A stretch of 32,745 bases of DNA from an uncultured Bacilli bacterium (GCA_944332555.1 CALVKF010000012.1:1-32745); one strand, 5' to 3'. Counted from the stretch's first letter, positions 15,208 through 23,939 are shown. Notes: a model not told the origin generated them from the letters alone. Numbers and translations: made by a program.

Positions 15208-15676
15208 TGTTATCTCCTTTAAATATTTTATATTCATGTTTTAAATATGTAATATATTTGATTAAATCACTATAATTTATTGATATAGTTGTTGTATTAG
15301 TATCCATATGCATAAGCATTTTTTGCTTAACTAAACCATTATCTATAATAACAGTAACTTGAGTTTTAGAATCATTAATAATACCTAGAGGTGTTACTCC
15401 ACCAGGGATTAATTTTAAAATGTTTTCTAATTCTTCACTACTTCCAAAATGTAATTTTTTAACTCCTAAAAACTTTTCTAATGCTTTGATATTAGCTTTT
15501 TTTGTATCTTCAAATACATATAAATAGTATTTACCTAAATTGTCTTTTAAAAATAAATTTTTACAACCAATACCATTTATTTTTTCTTTAATAAACTCGG
15601 CTTCTTTAGAAGTATATACTGGTTTATGGGTAACACTAGCATACTTAATATCTAAAATTTTTAATAAATCTTTCAT
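15200..15676 (-). CDS. YbaK/ProX-type aminoacyl-tRNA deacylase
   Basis: 158 aa, the normal size for free-standing editing domains of the YbaK/ProX (PrdX) family. These hydrolyse mischarged tRNAs such as Ala- or Cys-tRNA-Pro. Seen are CKNLFLKDNLGKYYLYVF, GGVTPLGIIND and MHMDTNTTTIS, the family's conserved substrate-pocket segments. The Leu-Phe-Leu-Lys-Asp strand favours the ProX/PrdX subgroup. It starts 1 bp after the Hpt-receiver gene and overlaps the CDF gene, so it is in the middle of an operon. Confidence 0.85.
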   Translation of the reverse strand: MKDLLKILDIKYASVTHKPVYTSKEAEFIKEKINGIGCKNLFLKDNLGKYYLYVFEDTKKANIKALEKFLGVKKLHFGSSEELENILKLIPGGVTPLGIINDSKTQVTVIIDNGLVKQKMLMHMDTNTTTISINYSDLIKYITYLKHEYKIFKGDNNE

Positions 15677-15677
15677 A

Positions 15678-16457
15678 TTACATAATATTATTTAGAGTTT
15701 TTTCTAATATTTTTTTAACATCTCTTTCGTTAAATGGTTTAAGTAAAATATCAACAATTGGATATTTATAAGCTTTTTCAATTGATTCTTTATCATCAAC
15801 ACCCGTAATTATACTTGTTGGGTATTTGGTAAATAAATCATTGTTTTTAAAATAATCAAGGACTTCAAAACCATTTACATTTGGCATATTTAAATCAAGT
15901 AGCATAGCTTTAATTTTAGTATTCTTTTCTGGATCATTAATAATATCTAGGGCTTCCTTACCATCATTTGCTACAATTACTTCAAAATCATCTTTAAATA
16001 TTTTTAAAATAAAGTTTCTAATTATATTTGAATCATCAACAACAAGTATTGCTTTATCATGATTAGTTGGTTTTTGGTACTCTTCTTCAGTTACTCCCCC
16101 AACACCCATATATTTTTTAACTAAATTTACTATTCTGTTGGCCTCAGTCATTAATTCATCAAAATGTTCTGTAACATAATACATATCATTTGCTTTACTC
16201 TTAAGTTCATGGTCATAAGCAAGTTCTGCAAGTTTTTCAAAGCCAAAATAACGGGCATCACTCTTTAGTGAGTGCACTTGAATTGCATAATTAGCCATAT
16301 CTCCAACTTCTTTGTAGTTTTTAATTTTTTGTAACTTATCTGGTACTTCACTTAAAAAAGTGCTTAAAGTATCATCATAAGTTTCCATATCTCCGAATAA
16401 CTCTAAAGCTTTCTTAACATTAGCTCCATTTTCAATTAATAAATTTACATCTTTCAT
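15678..16457 (-). CDS. Hpt and receiver domain protein
   Basis: The 259-aa protein has an N-terminal Hpt domain (about residues 1-110) with phospho-accepting His in VHSLKSDARYFG, and a C-terminal receiver domain (about 135-259) with acidic pocket VVDDSN, phospho-accepting Asp in LLDLNMP and the Lys of LLKPF. There is no DNA-binding or enzymatic output domain. AAGGAGG precedes its ATG. It lies 11 bp after the hybrid kinase gene and is presumably its partner in a His-Asp-His-Asp relay. Confidence 0.9.
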   Translation of the reverse strand: MKDVNLLIENGANVKKALELFGDMETYDDTLSTFLSEVPDKLQKIKNYKEVGDMANYAIQVHSLKSDARYFGFEKLAELAYDHELKSKANDMYYVTEHFDELMTEANRIVNLVKKYMGVGGVTEEEYQKPTNHDKAILVVDDSNIIRNFILKIFKDDFEVIVANDGKEALDIINDPEKNTKIKAMLLDLNMPNVNGFEVLDYFKNNDLFTKYPTSIITGVDDKESIEKAYKYPIVDILLKPFNERDVKKILEKTLNNIM

Positions 16458-16468
16458 GAATATCCTCC

Positions 16469-18301
16469 TTAATCATTTAAATATTTATTAATTATTTTAT
16501 TTAACTCATCTTTATTAATTGGTTTTGCTAGGTAATCATCAAAACCATCCTGTAAATATTTTTCGCGCATTCCCGTTAGGGCATTGGCAGTTAGAGCAAT
16601 TGTGATGATTTTAAAGCCTGGAATTTCTTTTAGTTTTTTAAGTGTTTCTACCCCACTCATTTTAGGCATCATATCATCTAATAATATCATATCATATTTT
16701 TCGCCATTTTGAATCTTTTCTAAAGCCGCAGCTCCACTTTCGACACTTTCAGTGTCAATTCCGTATGATTCAAGCAATCTCTCAGCTACTTTTAAATTAA
16801 TTTTATTATCATCAACCAGTAACACTTTTTTATTATGAGCAACAATTTTTTCTGCTGGCTCTTCAGCTTCCTCTAGCTTAATCGTTGGATTATTTACTAC
16901 CCTTTGATCAATACTAACGGTAAATTTCGAACCCTTACCAAAAACACTTTGGACAACTATTTTTCCATTCATAAGTTCTACTAACTTTTTAGTAATAGCT
17001 AAACCTAATCCCGTTCCTTCAATAGTTATATTGTCTTCTAAATCAAGTCGTTCAAATTTATTAAATAACTTATCAATATTTTCTTTTTTGATTCCTATAC
17101 CTGTATCTTCAACTGATATTATTAATCTACAAACATTATTTTTAATAACACCACTTATTTTAAATTCAATCCATCCTTCTTTAGTGTATTTAATAGCATT
17201 GGTTAATATATTTACACATATTTGTTTGATCCTACTTACATCACCATATAAAACTTTAGGTATTGATGGATCAAAATTGGTTTTAAACTCAATTGGTTTA
17301 TCACCAAGTCTACCAATAGACAAAGCAACTAATTCATCACACATTTTCGAAAAAACATACTCCGTATTAACTATTTCTAATTTATTTGCTTCAATTTTTG
17401 AAATATCCAAAATTCCATTAACTATTTCTAGTAAGTTATCGGCAGACATCACTATATCTTTAACTTCTTCTTTAGCAGAATCAGGAATAGTCTTATCTTC
17501 TAATAATAGATTAGAAAATCCCACAATAGCATTTAGAGGTGTTCTTATTTCATGAGACATATTAGATAAAAAGTCCGTTTTTGCTTCATTTGCTTTTTCA
17601 GCTGTGTCTCTTGCAATATTTAGCTGTTCAATCATTTTTATATCAGGATCTTCAATAGTAAAGTACATTATGTAACAAAGAAGTGCCATAATAACATCAT
17701 AGATGATTAATCCTTTAAAAATAAGTGATAAAATATATAAAACAATTAACATAATTAGTATTATAAAAATTGCGTAATATCTTTTATCTCCCTTTTTAAA
17801 GTTTATAATTGTAAATATGATATTTGTTGCAATTAATAAAGCTACTACGGCATAACCCATAGTTATAGTTGAACCAACAACATTACGCACAGAACCAACT
17901 TCAATTATTTCTACAGTTGTGAAGCATGTTGCTACATAAAACATTATAGTAAATCCCATTATACAAATAAATAATTTTTTATAATTTTTCAGAATTTTTT
18001 TATATGATATTAACAATGTATAAGAAAGTAAGCAAGAAAATATTACTACAAACATCGTGGAAATTAATTTATTACAATAATCAATTACTAAATAATAGTC
18101 ACTGTTTAAAGCATCTAAAGTATTATATGCACTTACCAAATGGACAAATGTATCAACTGCTGCTGCAATTAAAGCTGCTATTAATATTGCCCCATACATT
18201 TTATTTTCTACTAAAGGCACTTTCTTTTTAATAAAATATACTGCTGTAAGCAAAGCAATAAATATAAAAGAAAATAAAGGTAATTCAAACTCTAACGACA
18301 T
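16469..18301 (-). CDS. Hybrid sensor histidine kinase with receiver domain
   Basis: The 610-aa protein starts with six or seven membrane segments (about residues 8-225) and little extracellular sequence, so it probably senses within the membrane. Then come the HisKA domain with His near residue 250 (NMSHEIRTPLNA), the HATPase domain with VEDTGIGI and GTGLGLAI, and a receiver domain with VDDNKINL and LLDDMMPKMSG. I chose the second of two adjacent ATG codons, which is better spaced from GAGGTG. It is first in an operon with the Hpt-receiver protein, deacylase and CDF genes. Confidence 0.93.
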   Translation of the reverse strand: MSLEFELPLFSFIFIALLTAVYFIKKKVPLVENKMYGAILIAALIAAAVDTFVHLVSAYNTLDALNSDYYLVIDYCNKLISTMFVVIFSCLLSYTLLISYKKILKNYKKLFICIMGFTIMFYVATCFTTVEIIEVGSVRNVVGSTITMGYAVVALLIATNIIFTIINFKKGDKRYYAIFIILIMLIVLYILSLIFKGLIIYDVIMALLCYIMYFTIEDPDIKMIEQLNIARDTAEKANEAKTDFLSNMSHEIRTPLNAIVGFSNLLLEDKTIPDSAKEEVKDIVMSADNLLEIVNGILDISKIEANKLEIVNTEYVFSKMCDELVALSIGRLGDKPIEFKTNFDPSIPKVLYGDVSRIKQICVNILTNAIKYTKEGWIEFKISGVIKNNVCRLIISVEDTGIGIKKENIDKLFNKFERLDLEDNITIEGTGLGLAITKKLVELMNGKIVVQSVFGKGSKFTVSIDQRVVNNPTIKLEEAEEPAEKIVAHNKKVLLVDDNKINLKVAERLLESYGIDTESVESGAAALEKIQNGEKYDMILLDDMMPKMSGVETLKKLKEIPGFKIITIALTANALTGMREKYLQDGFDDYLAKPINKDELNKIINKYLND

Positions 18302-18332
18302 CATTGCACCTCTAATCCTATCATATATTTAA

Positions 18333-18341
18333 ATTATAACA
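18333..18341 (-). promoter_or_regulatory. Extended -10 promoter of the kinase operon
   Basis: TGTTATAAT on the minus strand is an extended -10 box (TGn-TATAAT) 31 bp before the kinase start. No good -35 box is visible. Confidence 0.6.
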
Positions 18342-18352
18342 TAGCCTGAACC

Positions 18353-18394
18353 AAAAAAAAAGATTATTATTTAAATAAATTCTAAATAATAATC
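18353..18394 (-). terminator. Terminator of the acyltransferase gene
   Basis: A perfect 12-bp stem GATTATTATTTA/TAAATAATAATC (18362-18373, 18383-18394) is followed on the minus strand by nine T. It separates the acyltransferase gene from the kinase operon. Confidence 0.85.
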
Positions 18395-18405
18395 GTATTT
18401 TTCTA

Positions 18406-19353
18406 CTATTTATTCCAAGTTTTATGCATATAATCTTTAAAATCGTATTTTTTATCTTCTTGTCTTCTAACTAAAATTGGTCCCATAATTCCGGCATTTT
18501 GGGGAGTTATTTTTATATTATCCATACTTTCTTTTACCGCAAGATATTCTTTTTCTGCAGCATTACGGTATTGGATTAATTCTTCATCCCAAACATCTCT
18601 AGTCCATTTATTTTTTAAGTATTCTGCCCTTCTTTCTTCCATATAATCCATTCTTGGATCTTCACTTAAATTTTCTCTAATAATTTCAGTAGAATGATTC
18701 ACAAGATTAGCATATACCATTGTTGCTAAAACATCTCTTAAATAATCTAATGCAATTTCTTTATTTTCAAATTTACCTAAATCAATTGGGTCTCCAACAG
18801 TTACATAAATTTTATCACTACCAAATTCATAGAATGGGGCAATTGGAACAACTTCTACTCCCATGTCTCTAGCTAAAATATATGGGCTTGAAAACAGTCT
18901 TTGACAAAGCAAATTTTCAGAGTTATTAAATCCTCCTTCTGGAAACAAGAAAACACTATTACCATTAGCCAAAACTCTCTTCATTTTAGGTATAGCATCA
19001 TGTCTACTTTTAGTATCTTCTCTATTAACATAAATAAAACCATTTAACCAAGCGGCATAAACTTGTTTATTATTTTCAAGTTGATCTGTAGTTCCAAATA
19101 ATACATATGCATTTCTATCTATAACTGATAAATTTGTTATTGTATCTTCTACAAACCTATGAGTAGAAACAAATACATATGGTTTATTTTTTTCTAATTT
19201 GGGGTATCTTTCTACTATTACATCCCCTTTTACAGCTACTCTTAAAATTCGTCTTAATACTGGATTAATAGCTTTTCTAATATCCATTCCAATATCTGAA
19301 GTAAAATTATTTACATCTACATCTTTAAACTTTAATAGTCCATAATTTTTCAT
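18406..19353 (-). CDS. PlsC-like 1-acyl-glycerol-3-phosphate acyltransferase
   Basis: The 315-aa protein has the glycerolipid acyltransferase motifs. HX4D is His65-Asp70 in STHRFVED, and the FPEGGFNN block corresponds to the phosphate-binding FPEG motif. The family adds the second acyl chain to lysophosphatidate at the membrane. No clear membrane helix is present, and the roughly 110-residue charged C-terminal extension is longer than in usual PlsC, so the acceptor may differ. AAAGGGG precedes the ATG. Confidence 0.75.
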   Translation of the reverse strand: MKNYGLLKFKDVDVNNFTSDIGMDIRKAINPVLRRILRVAVKGDVIVERYPKLEKNKPYVFVSTHRFVEDTITNLSVIDRNAYVLFGTTDQLENNKQVYAAWLNGFIYVNREDTKSRHDAIPKMKRVLANGNSVFLFPEGGFNNSENLLCQRLFSSPYILARDMGVEVVPIAPFYEFGSDKIYVTVGDPIDLGKFENKEIALDYLRDVLATMVYANLVNHSTEIIRENLSEDPRMDYMEERRAEYLKNKWTRDVWDEELIQYRNAAEKEYLAVKESMDNIKITPQNAGIMGPILVRRQEDKKYDFKDYMHKTWNK

Positions 19354-19386
19354 AATTATCCCCTTTCACATATAAAATTCGTCATT

Positions 19387-19415
19387 ATTATAATATATTT
19401 TCCAAAAAATAGCAA
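19387..19415 (-). promoter_or_regulatory. Promoter of the acyltransferase gene
   Basis: TTGCTA (19410-19415), a 17-bp spacer and TATAAT (19387-19392) on the minus strand. It abuts the operator-like repeats of the divergent XRE gene. Confidence 0.75.
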
Positions 19416-19420
19416 CATTT

Positions 19421-19458
19421 TTGTATCAAATGTGATACAATATTGTCAGGTGATACAA
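19421..19458. promoter_or_regulatory. Operator-like repeats before the XRE gene
   Basis: TTGTATC (19421-19427) and GATACAA (19434-19440) form a palindrome. GTGATACAA at 19432-19440 recurs exactly at 19450-19458. The second copy touches the start codon and, with AGGTGA, covers the ribosome site. Self-binding by the XRE protein is the simplest reading; effect on the divergent acyltransferase promoter is possible. Confidence 0.6.
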
Positions 19459-19713
19459 ATGGACTATGATAAAAATTATATTGAAACTATGTATGATGCT
19501 AATGAATTAAATGAAATATTTATTAAAGAATTTATTCAACTAAGAAAAGAAAACAATTTAACTCAAGAATTATTTTCTAAATACTCTAATGTCCCACGAG
19601 AAAAAATAGCCAGGATAGAGACCGGCTATTCATCTCCAAGTATACTTAGTTTACTTAAGATACTTGCTCCAATTGGTTATACTATAAAGATTGAAAAAGT
19701 TAAGAAAAAATAA
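19459..19713 (+). CDS. Orphan XRE-family helix-turn-helix regulator
   Basis: 84 aa. The HTH covers about residues 20-72 (LRKENNLTQELFSKYSNVPREKIARIETG), with the typical continuation SPSILSLLKILAPIGYTIKI. That C-terminal strand resembles HigA/antitoxin-type XRE proteins. I see no toxin gene on either side, so it is an orphan. The ATG at 19459 follows AGGTGATACAA; an in-frame upstream ATG at 19432 lies in the operator-like repeat. It is the only clear plus-strand gene of the window. Confidence 0.85.
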   Translation: MDYDKNYIETMYDANELNEIFIKEFIQLRKENNLTQELFSKYSNVPREKIARIETGYSSPSILSLLKILAPIGYTIKIEKVKKK

Positions 19714-19726
19714 TTAAATTAATATT

Positions 19727-20545
19727 TTAACTCATATATTCTTTTACTTGTGTAGTTTCTTCATCACTAAAAGATAAATTGCTATATTCTTTTGAATAAA
19801 TATCTATTCCTATTTTACTATAAACATCATCAGTATTAATAACAATTGCATCATCAATTTGATAACCAAGCATTAAAATTGCTTCTTCTATATCTTCTTT
19901 AGTTGGTGCTTCAATCTCAATATAAGGATTTAATTTTGGCCACTTATCAATTACAATTTCGGCATTTTTATAATTATACACCAATCTCATTTTTATTTGA
20001 TGTCTTGCTGGAAAATAGCCTAAATCAGCTAAAAATTGTTTACCCTTATCTAAACTAGGGACATTAAACTCCAATTCTTTTACAGCATCTAGTTCGTATT
20101 CTCCTTTGCTATTAACAATACATTTGATAGTAAGAGTTGTTTCATCCCCAGTTTTTCTAAGCCTTATCCATTTACTGAAATTATTTTCAGCTTTCTCCAT
20201 AACTTTAATTAGTTCATCAGACTTCAAACGATTTAAATCACTCATATCATTATCTATAAATTCAATAACGTCTTTAGTATCTAACACCATATTAATTTTT
20301 TTTAAATCTTCTTTATCAAAACAAGGTCTAACTTCTAATATTAATTTTCTAAAACCTCTACTATCGTTTTTAGAAATCATATCATCAACATACCTCTTAT
20401 ATAAAATGTCTACAGTAGGAATGTCAAAGGTATAAATATCTTGAATATATTTTCCCTTTAATTTAATTCCATTTAATTCTAATTTTTCTTTTACTTTTTG
20501 AACATCAACATTTAATATTTTCACTTCTTTTTCAATCTGATACAT
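19727..20545 (-). CDS. CYTH-domain protein (CyaB/triphosphatase superfamily)
   Basis: 272 aa. The N-terminal EKEVKIL is the EXEXK-type signature of CYTH domains. Strand motifs WIRLRKTGDETTLTIK and AEIVIDKWPKLNPYIEIEAP supply the basic and acidic residues of the tunnel that binds triphosphate and metal. Members hydrolyse inorganic triphosphate, thiamine triphosphate or RNA 5' triphosphate; the substrate is not evident. It is longer than minimal CYTH proteins, with an insertion after about residue 55. It starts 48 bp after the Nudix gene. Confidence 0.85.
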   Translation of the reverse strand: MYQIEKEVKILNVDVQKVKEKLELNGIKLKGKYIQDIYTFDIPTVDILYKRYVDDMISKNDSRGFRKLILEVRPCFDKEDLKKINMVLDTKDVIEFIDNDMSDLNRLKSDELIKVMEKAENNFSKWIRLRKTGDETTLTIKCIVNSKGEYELDAVKELEFNVPSLDKGKQFLADLGYFPARHQIKMRLVYNYKNAEIVIDKWPKLNPYIEIEAPTKEDIEEAILMLGYQIDDAIVINTDDVYSKIGIDIYSKEYSNLSFSDEETTQVKEYMS

Positions 20546-20593
20546 ATTACCAACTCCAATCTTATAAATAATTATATTACATCAAAGAAATAA

Positions 20594-21037
20594 TTACTTT
20601 TCGATAATTGTTTTAACATTATCATCTAAATTTAAACCAAACTTATTTATATCAATACATAACTCGGCTATTATTTCTGGAGAAACAATATTAAGTTTTT
20701 TTAATGACTCTATATCTATAAGCATAGGAATTTGTACTCCCCCTTGACGATTAACATCATATTCTTCTTTATCTCCAGTACCTAATACTCCTGATATCCA
20801 TTCGCATAAAAAGAAATGTTGAATAAAATCTGGGCCTTTCACTTCATAAATATACTTTATTGGTTTAATATCTATACCGAGTTCTTCTTTACATTCACGA
20901 ATTACACATTCCTCGTTTGTTTCGCCATCTTCTACTTTTCCACCTGGAAAAACAAAATATTCTTGATAATCCCTCTTACGATAAATTAATACAACTTTGT
21001 TATCTTTAAAAATAATAGCTCGACTTGATATTCTCAT
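20594..21037 (-). CDS. Nudix hydrolase
   Basis: The 147-aa protein has a complete Nudix box (G-x5-E-x7-RE-x2-EE-x-G) at residues 33-54, from GKVEDGE to RECKEELG. Nudix enzymes hydrolyse nucleoside diphosphates linked to other groups, as in mutagenic dNTPs, nucleotide sugars or dinucleotides. The exact substrate cannot be read. The start MRISSRAIIF is normal for the family. It has an extended -10 promoter and is followed by the CYTH gene; both act on polyphosphates. Confidence 0.93.
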   Translation of the reverse strand: MRISSRAIIFKDNKVVLIYRKRDYQEYFVFPGGKVEDGETNEECVIRECKEELGIDIKPIKYIYEVKGPDFIQHFFLCEWISGVLGTGDKEEYDVNRQGGVQIPMLIDIESLKKLNIVSPEIIAELCIDINKFGLNLDDNVKTIIEK

Positions 21038-21080
21038 ATTTAATTCTTTCCTTTAATATTTAAATCAACTAACTACAAAT

Positions 21081-21089
21081 ATTATAGCA
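21081..21089 (-). promoter_or_regulatory. Extended -10 promoter of the Nudix gene
   Basis: TGCTATAAT on the minus strand. A weak TTAATT lies 17 bp further upstream. Confidence 0.6.
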
Positions 21090-21141
21090 TATCAATTAAA
21101 CAAAATTAAGACACTTTTTATATAATATTGTAACAATAACA

Positions 21142-21173
21142 CTAAAAATAGCCAAGATAGAATATGGCTATTT
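21142..21173 (-). terminator. Terminator of tyrS
   Basis: AAATAGCCA and TGGCTATTT (21146-21154, 21165-21173) pair on the minus strand and run into TT after the right arm. It starts 7 bp after the tyrS stop. Confidence 0.8.
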
Positions 21174-21179
21174 CTTTAA

Positions 21180-22376
21180 TTAAATTAATACTACTTTCTT
21201 AAAACTTTTTTTACCCTTCTGAATAATTATTTCATTATCTACAAAATCGTTAATAGTAATCATTTTAGAAGAATTAGTTTCTTTAATACCATTTATGCTT
21301 ATTCCATTTTGTTCAATCATTCTCTTGCCTTCAGATTTTGATGGAACAATACCTGATTTAACTAATAAATCTGTTATTAGAATTCCATTATCTATAGAAC
21401 TCTTATTTAGTTCATAGACATCAATGTTTTCTGGTACACCACCTTTTGCAACAGTTGCATATCTTTCTTCAGCATATTCAATAAATTCTTCGCCATGATA
21501 CATTTTAATAATTTCTCTAGCATAAATTTTATGAGCTTCAACTATATCTTTTTCCATTTCAACTTTTACTTTATCTAAATCCATATCAGTTGTTAATCTA
21601 AAATAATCAAACAATACATCATCAGGTATTCTCATAGATTTTTCAAACATTATTTCTGGAGATTCATCTATACCAATATAATTACCTAATGATTTGCTCA
21701 TTTTTTCTTTACCATCTATACCTACAAGTAAAGGGAAACACATTACATCTTGAGGTTCTTGGCCATAATCTTTTTGTAATTCTCTTCCTACTAATAAATT
21801 AAATGTTTGATCAGTACCACCAATTTCAATATCAGCATGTAAAGCAACACTATCATAACCTTGCATTAAAGGATATAAAAATTCATGTATTCCAATAGGA
21901 ATATTATTTTTAAATCTTGTACTAAAATCGTCTCTTTCAAGAATTCTGGCCACTGTATATTTTCCACATAATTTAACCACATCTTCAAATGTCATCTTGC
22001 CTAACCATTCAGAATTATAAACAATTCTTATTTTTGATGGGTCTAATATTTTAGAAACTTGTTTAAAATAAGTTTCACCATTCTTTTTAGTTTCTTCAAA
22101 AGATAATGCCGGTCTTGTTTTAGATCTTCCTGATGGGTCCCCTATCATAGCAGTAAAATCTCCAATAACAAAGACTATTTCATGACCTAATTCTTGTAAT
22201 ATTTTTAAAGCCCTTAAAGGGACAGTATGTCCTAAATGCAAATCAGGTCTTGAGGGATCCGCTCCTAATTTTACTACCAACTTTCTACCACTGTTTAATT
22301 TTTCTAATAAAGTATCTTTATTATAAACCTCAACAGTTCTCCTCAAAACCAAATCAATTTTTTCTTTCTTATTCAT
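21180..22376 (-). CDS. tyrS: Tyrosyl-tRNA synthetase, T-box controlled copy
   Basis: The 398-aa enzyme ligates Tyr to tRNA-Tyr. Visible are HLGH at residues 47-50, the GDFTAMIGDPSGRSKTR loop, GGTDQTFN, KEKMSKSLGNY and a C-terminal S4-like RNA-binding domain (SKSEGKRMIEQNGISING). KMSKS rather than KFGKT marks the TyrZ-like branch. GGAGGAGAG precedes the ATG at 22376. The T-box leader marks this copy as the housekeeping, starvation-regulated enzyme. A second TyrRS lies 259 bp upstream. Confidence 0.95.
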   Translation of the reverse strand: MNKKEKIDLVLRRTVEVYNKDTLLEKLNSGRKLVVKLGADPSRPDLHLGHTVPLRALKILQELGHEIVFVIGDFTAMIGDPSGRSKTRPALSFEETKKNGETYFKQVSKILDPSKIRIVYNSEWLGKMTFEDVVKLCGKYTVARILERDDFSTRFKNNIPIGIHEFLYPLMQGYDSVALHADIEIGGTDQTFNLLVGRELQKDYGQEPQDVMCFPLLVGIDGKEKMSKSLGNYIGIDESPEIMFEKSMRIPDDVLFDYFRLTTDMDLDKVKVEMEKDIVEAHKIYAREIIKMYHGEEFIEYAEERYATVAKGGVPENIDVYELNKSSIDNGILITDLLVKSGIVPSKSEGKRMIEQNGISINGIKETNSSKMITINDFVDNEIIIQKGKKSFKKVVLI

Positions 22377-22400
22377 TAAAATTCTCTCCTCCTTTAAAAT

Positions 22401-22617
22401 AAAAACCGCAGTTAATTCTTCCTATAAGGACGAATTAATCCGCGGTACCACCTTATTTTATGAATAAAAATTCATACACTTTATTTGGCTATAAAGTAAC
22501 CACCTATAAACTCATAATGGGTAATTCAATTATATTATATGTTTATTTTCACCAACCATAAACTCTCTATAATATACATAATATAATTTACTATAACATT
22601 AATCAACATTTATTACT
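22401..22617 (-). promoter_or_regulatory. T-box riboswitch controlling tyrS
   Basis: The minus strand has the T-box core AAGGTGGTACCGCGG (22440-22454) and a terminator, CCGCGG to CTGCGG, ending in TTTTT (22401-22445). Stem I includes AGAGAG...GGTTGGTGAAAA around 22536-22570. Lower helix TTAATG/CATTA and upper helix ATTATAT/ATATAAT frame a specifier loop whose likely codon is TAC (22521-22523), Tyr. The specifier assignment is inference. Confidence 0.85.
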
Positions 22618-22623
22618 ATAATT

Positions 22624-22652
22624 AGTTTACAACATTTATTTGTTAAAATCAA
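22624..22652 (-). promoter_or_regulatory. Probable promoter of the tyrS T-box transcript
   Basis: TTGATT (22647-22652), a 17-bp spacer and TAAACT (22624-22629) would start transcription just before stem I. Its -35 lies in the end of the upstream tyrS copy. A better-scoring TTGATT-17-TATTAT at 22578-22606 would cut off the 5' arm of stem I and is less likely to serve the riboswitch. Confidence 0.4.
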
Positions 22653-23910
22653 GTCTTCTAGTTAAAGAATTATTATTATCTAATTGTTTGCTCAAAGGCA
22701 TTAATTTAAATATACTACTTTTTCCAACTTGAATAATTAATCCTTCATACAATTTTATGAATATTTCTTTATTTTTTTCACCATTAATTTTAACCGCCCC
22801 TTGCAAAATTAATCTTCTGATCTCGCTTTTAGATTTATATTTTCCTGTAGAAAAAAGACAGTCTACGAGAGAGTACTCCCCATTTTCATCAACTAATGAA
22901 GGGTCGTATAATATTGTTGGTATATCAATATCAGCATTTTTCTTTTGGAAAATCACTTTAAAATTTTTTTCAGCTTCTTCGACTTCTAAACTCGAATGAT
23001 ACAATGAAATAATACTCCTAGCTAAATGCATTTTTATGTCTCGAGGATTTATTTTATTACTTTCAAGCAATTTTTTTATTACTTCAATTTTATCCGGATG
23101 GATATCAGTTGTTAATTGATAATATGTAATAATTAAATCATCAGGTATCTTCATAATTTTTATATACATTGTTTTTGCATCTTCATTAATACCAATATAA
23201 TTTCCCAAAGATTTGCTCATTTTTTCTTTACCATCTATACCAACTAATAATGGTACAAAAATCGGAACTTGTTGAGAAATACCATAATCTTTTTGAATTG
23301 TTCTTCCCATTAAAATATTAAATGTTTGGTCTGTTCCTCCCATTTCCAAGTCTGCTTTTACCACCACTGAATCATATGCCTGCATTAAAGGATAGAAAAA
23401 TTCATGGATAGCAATTGGTTTGTGATTATTCATCCTGTTATTAAAATCGTCTCGTTCTAACATTCTAGCCACTGTTGTTTTACTGCATAAATTAATTACA
23501 TCTTTAAAACTCATTTTATTAAACCACTCACTATTATAATGCAACTCTGTTTTGTCTAAATCTAATATTTTGAATATTTGGTCTAGATATGTCTGTGCAT
23601 TAAATCTAACTTGCTCAACTGTTAATTGATTTCTTGTTTTAGATTTACCAGATGGATCTCCAATCGCACCTGTGAAATCTCCAATTATTACAACAGCTGT
23701 ATGGCCTAATTCTTGTAATTGTCTAAGTTTTCTTAAAGCAACAGCATGACCTAAATGAATATCCGGCGCTGATGGATCCATCCCAAATTTAATTCGCAAA
23801 TATCTTCCAGAATTATTGACCTCTCTAATTTTCTCTGCTAATACATCTACATCATTTATATTATCTGCGCCATTTAATATAAATTTTAAAGTTTCTTTTT
23901 CATCGAACAT
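22636..23910 (-). CDS. Second tyrosyl-tRNA synthetase
   Basis: The 424-aa protein has all TyrRS catalytic motifs: HLGH at residues 52-55, GDFTGAIGDPSGKSKTR, EMGGTDQTFN, KEKMSKSLGNY and a C-terminal S4-like domain (SKSEIRRLILQGAVKING). Segments flanking the active site match the T-box copy closely, so both are TyrZ-like, but the C-terminal half is divergent. There is no T-box; a consensus promoter lies at 23940-23968, overlapping the end of the GNAT gene. AGGGGGG precedes its ATG. It may be a resistant spare copy for an inhibitor made by the adjacent cluster, or feed tyrosyl-tRNA to it; both are inference. Confidence 0.93.
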   Translation of the reverse strand: MFDEKETLKFILNGADNINDVDVLAEKIREVNNSGRYLRIKFGMDPSAPDIHLGHAVALRKLRQLQELGHTAVVIIGDFTGAIGDPSGKSKTRNQLTVEQVRFNAQTYLDQIFKILDLDKTELHYNSEWFNKMSFKDVINLCSKTTVARMLERDDFNNRMNNHKPIAIHEFFYPLMQAYDSVVVKADLEMGGTDQTFNILMGRTIQKDYGISQQVPIFVPLLVGIDGKEKMSKSLGNYIGINEDAKTMYIKIMKIPDDLIITYYQLTTDIHPDKIEVIKKLLESNKINPRDIKMHLARSIISLYHSSLEVEEAEKNFKVIFQKKNADIDIPTILYDPSLVDENGEYSLVDCLFSTGKYKSKSEIRRLILQGAVKINGEKNKEIFIKLYEGLIIQVGKSSIFKLMPLSKQLDNNNSLTRRLDFNK

Positions 23911-23939
23911 ATAAATGCCCCCCTCAAATTTTTTTAATT

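Noticed and set aside
17031..17555. 174-aa plus-strand ORF
   Set aside because: It is antisense to the histidine-kinase catalytic domain.
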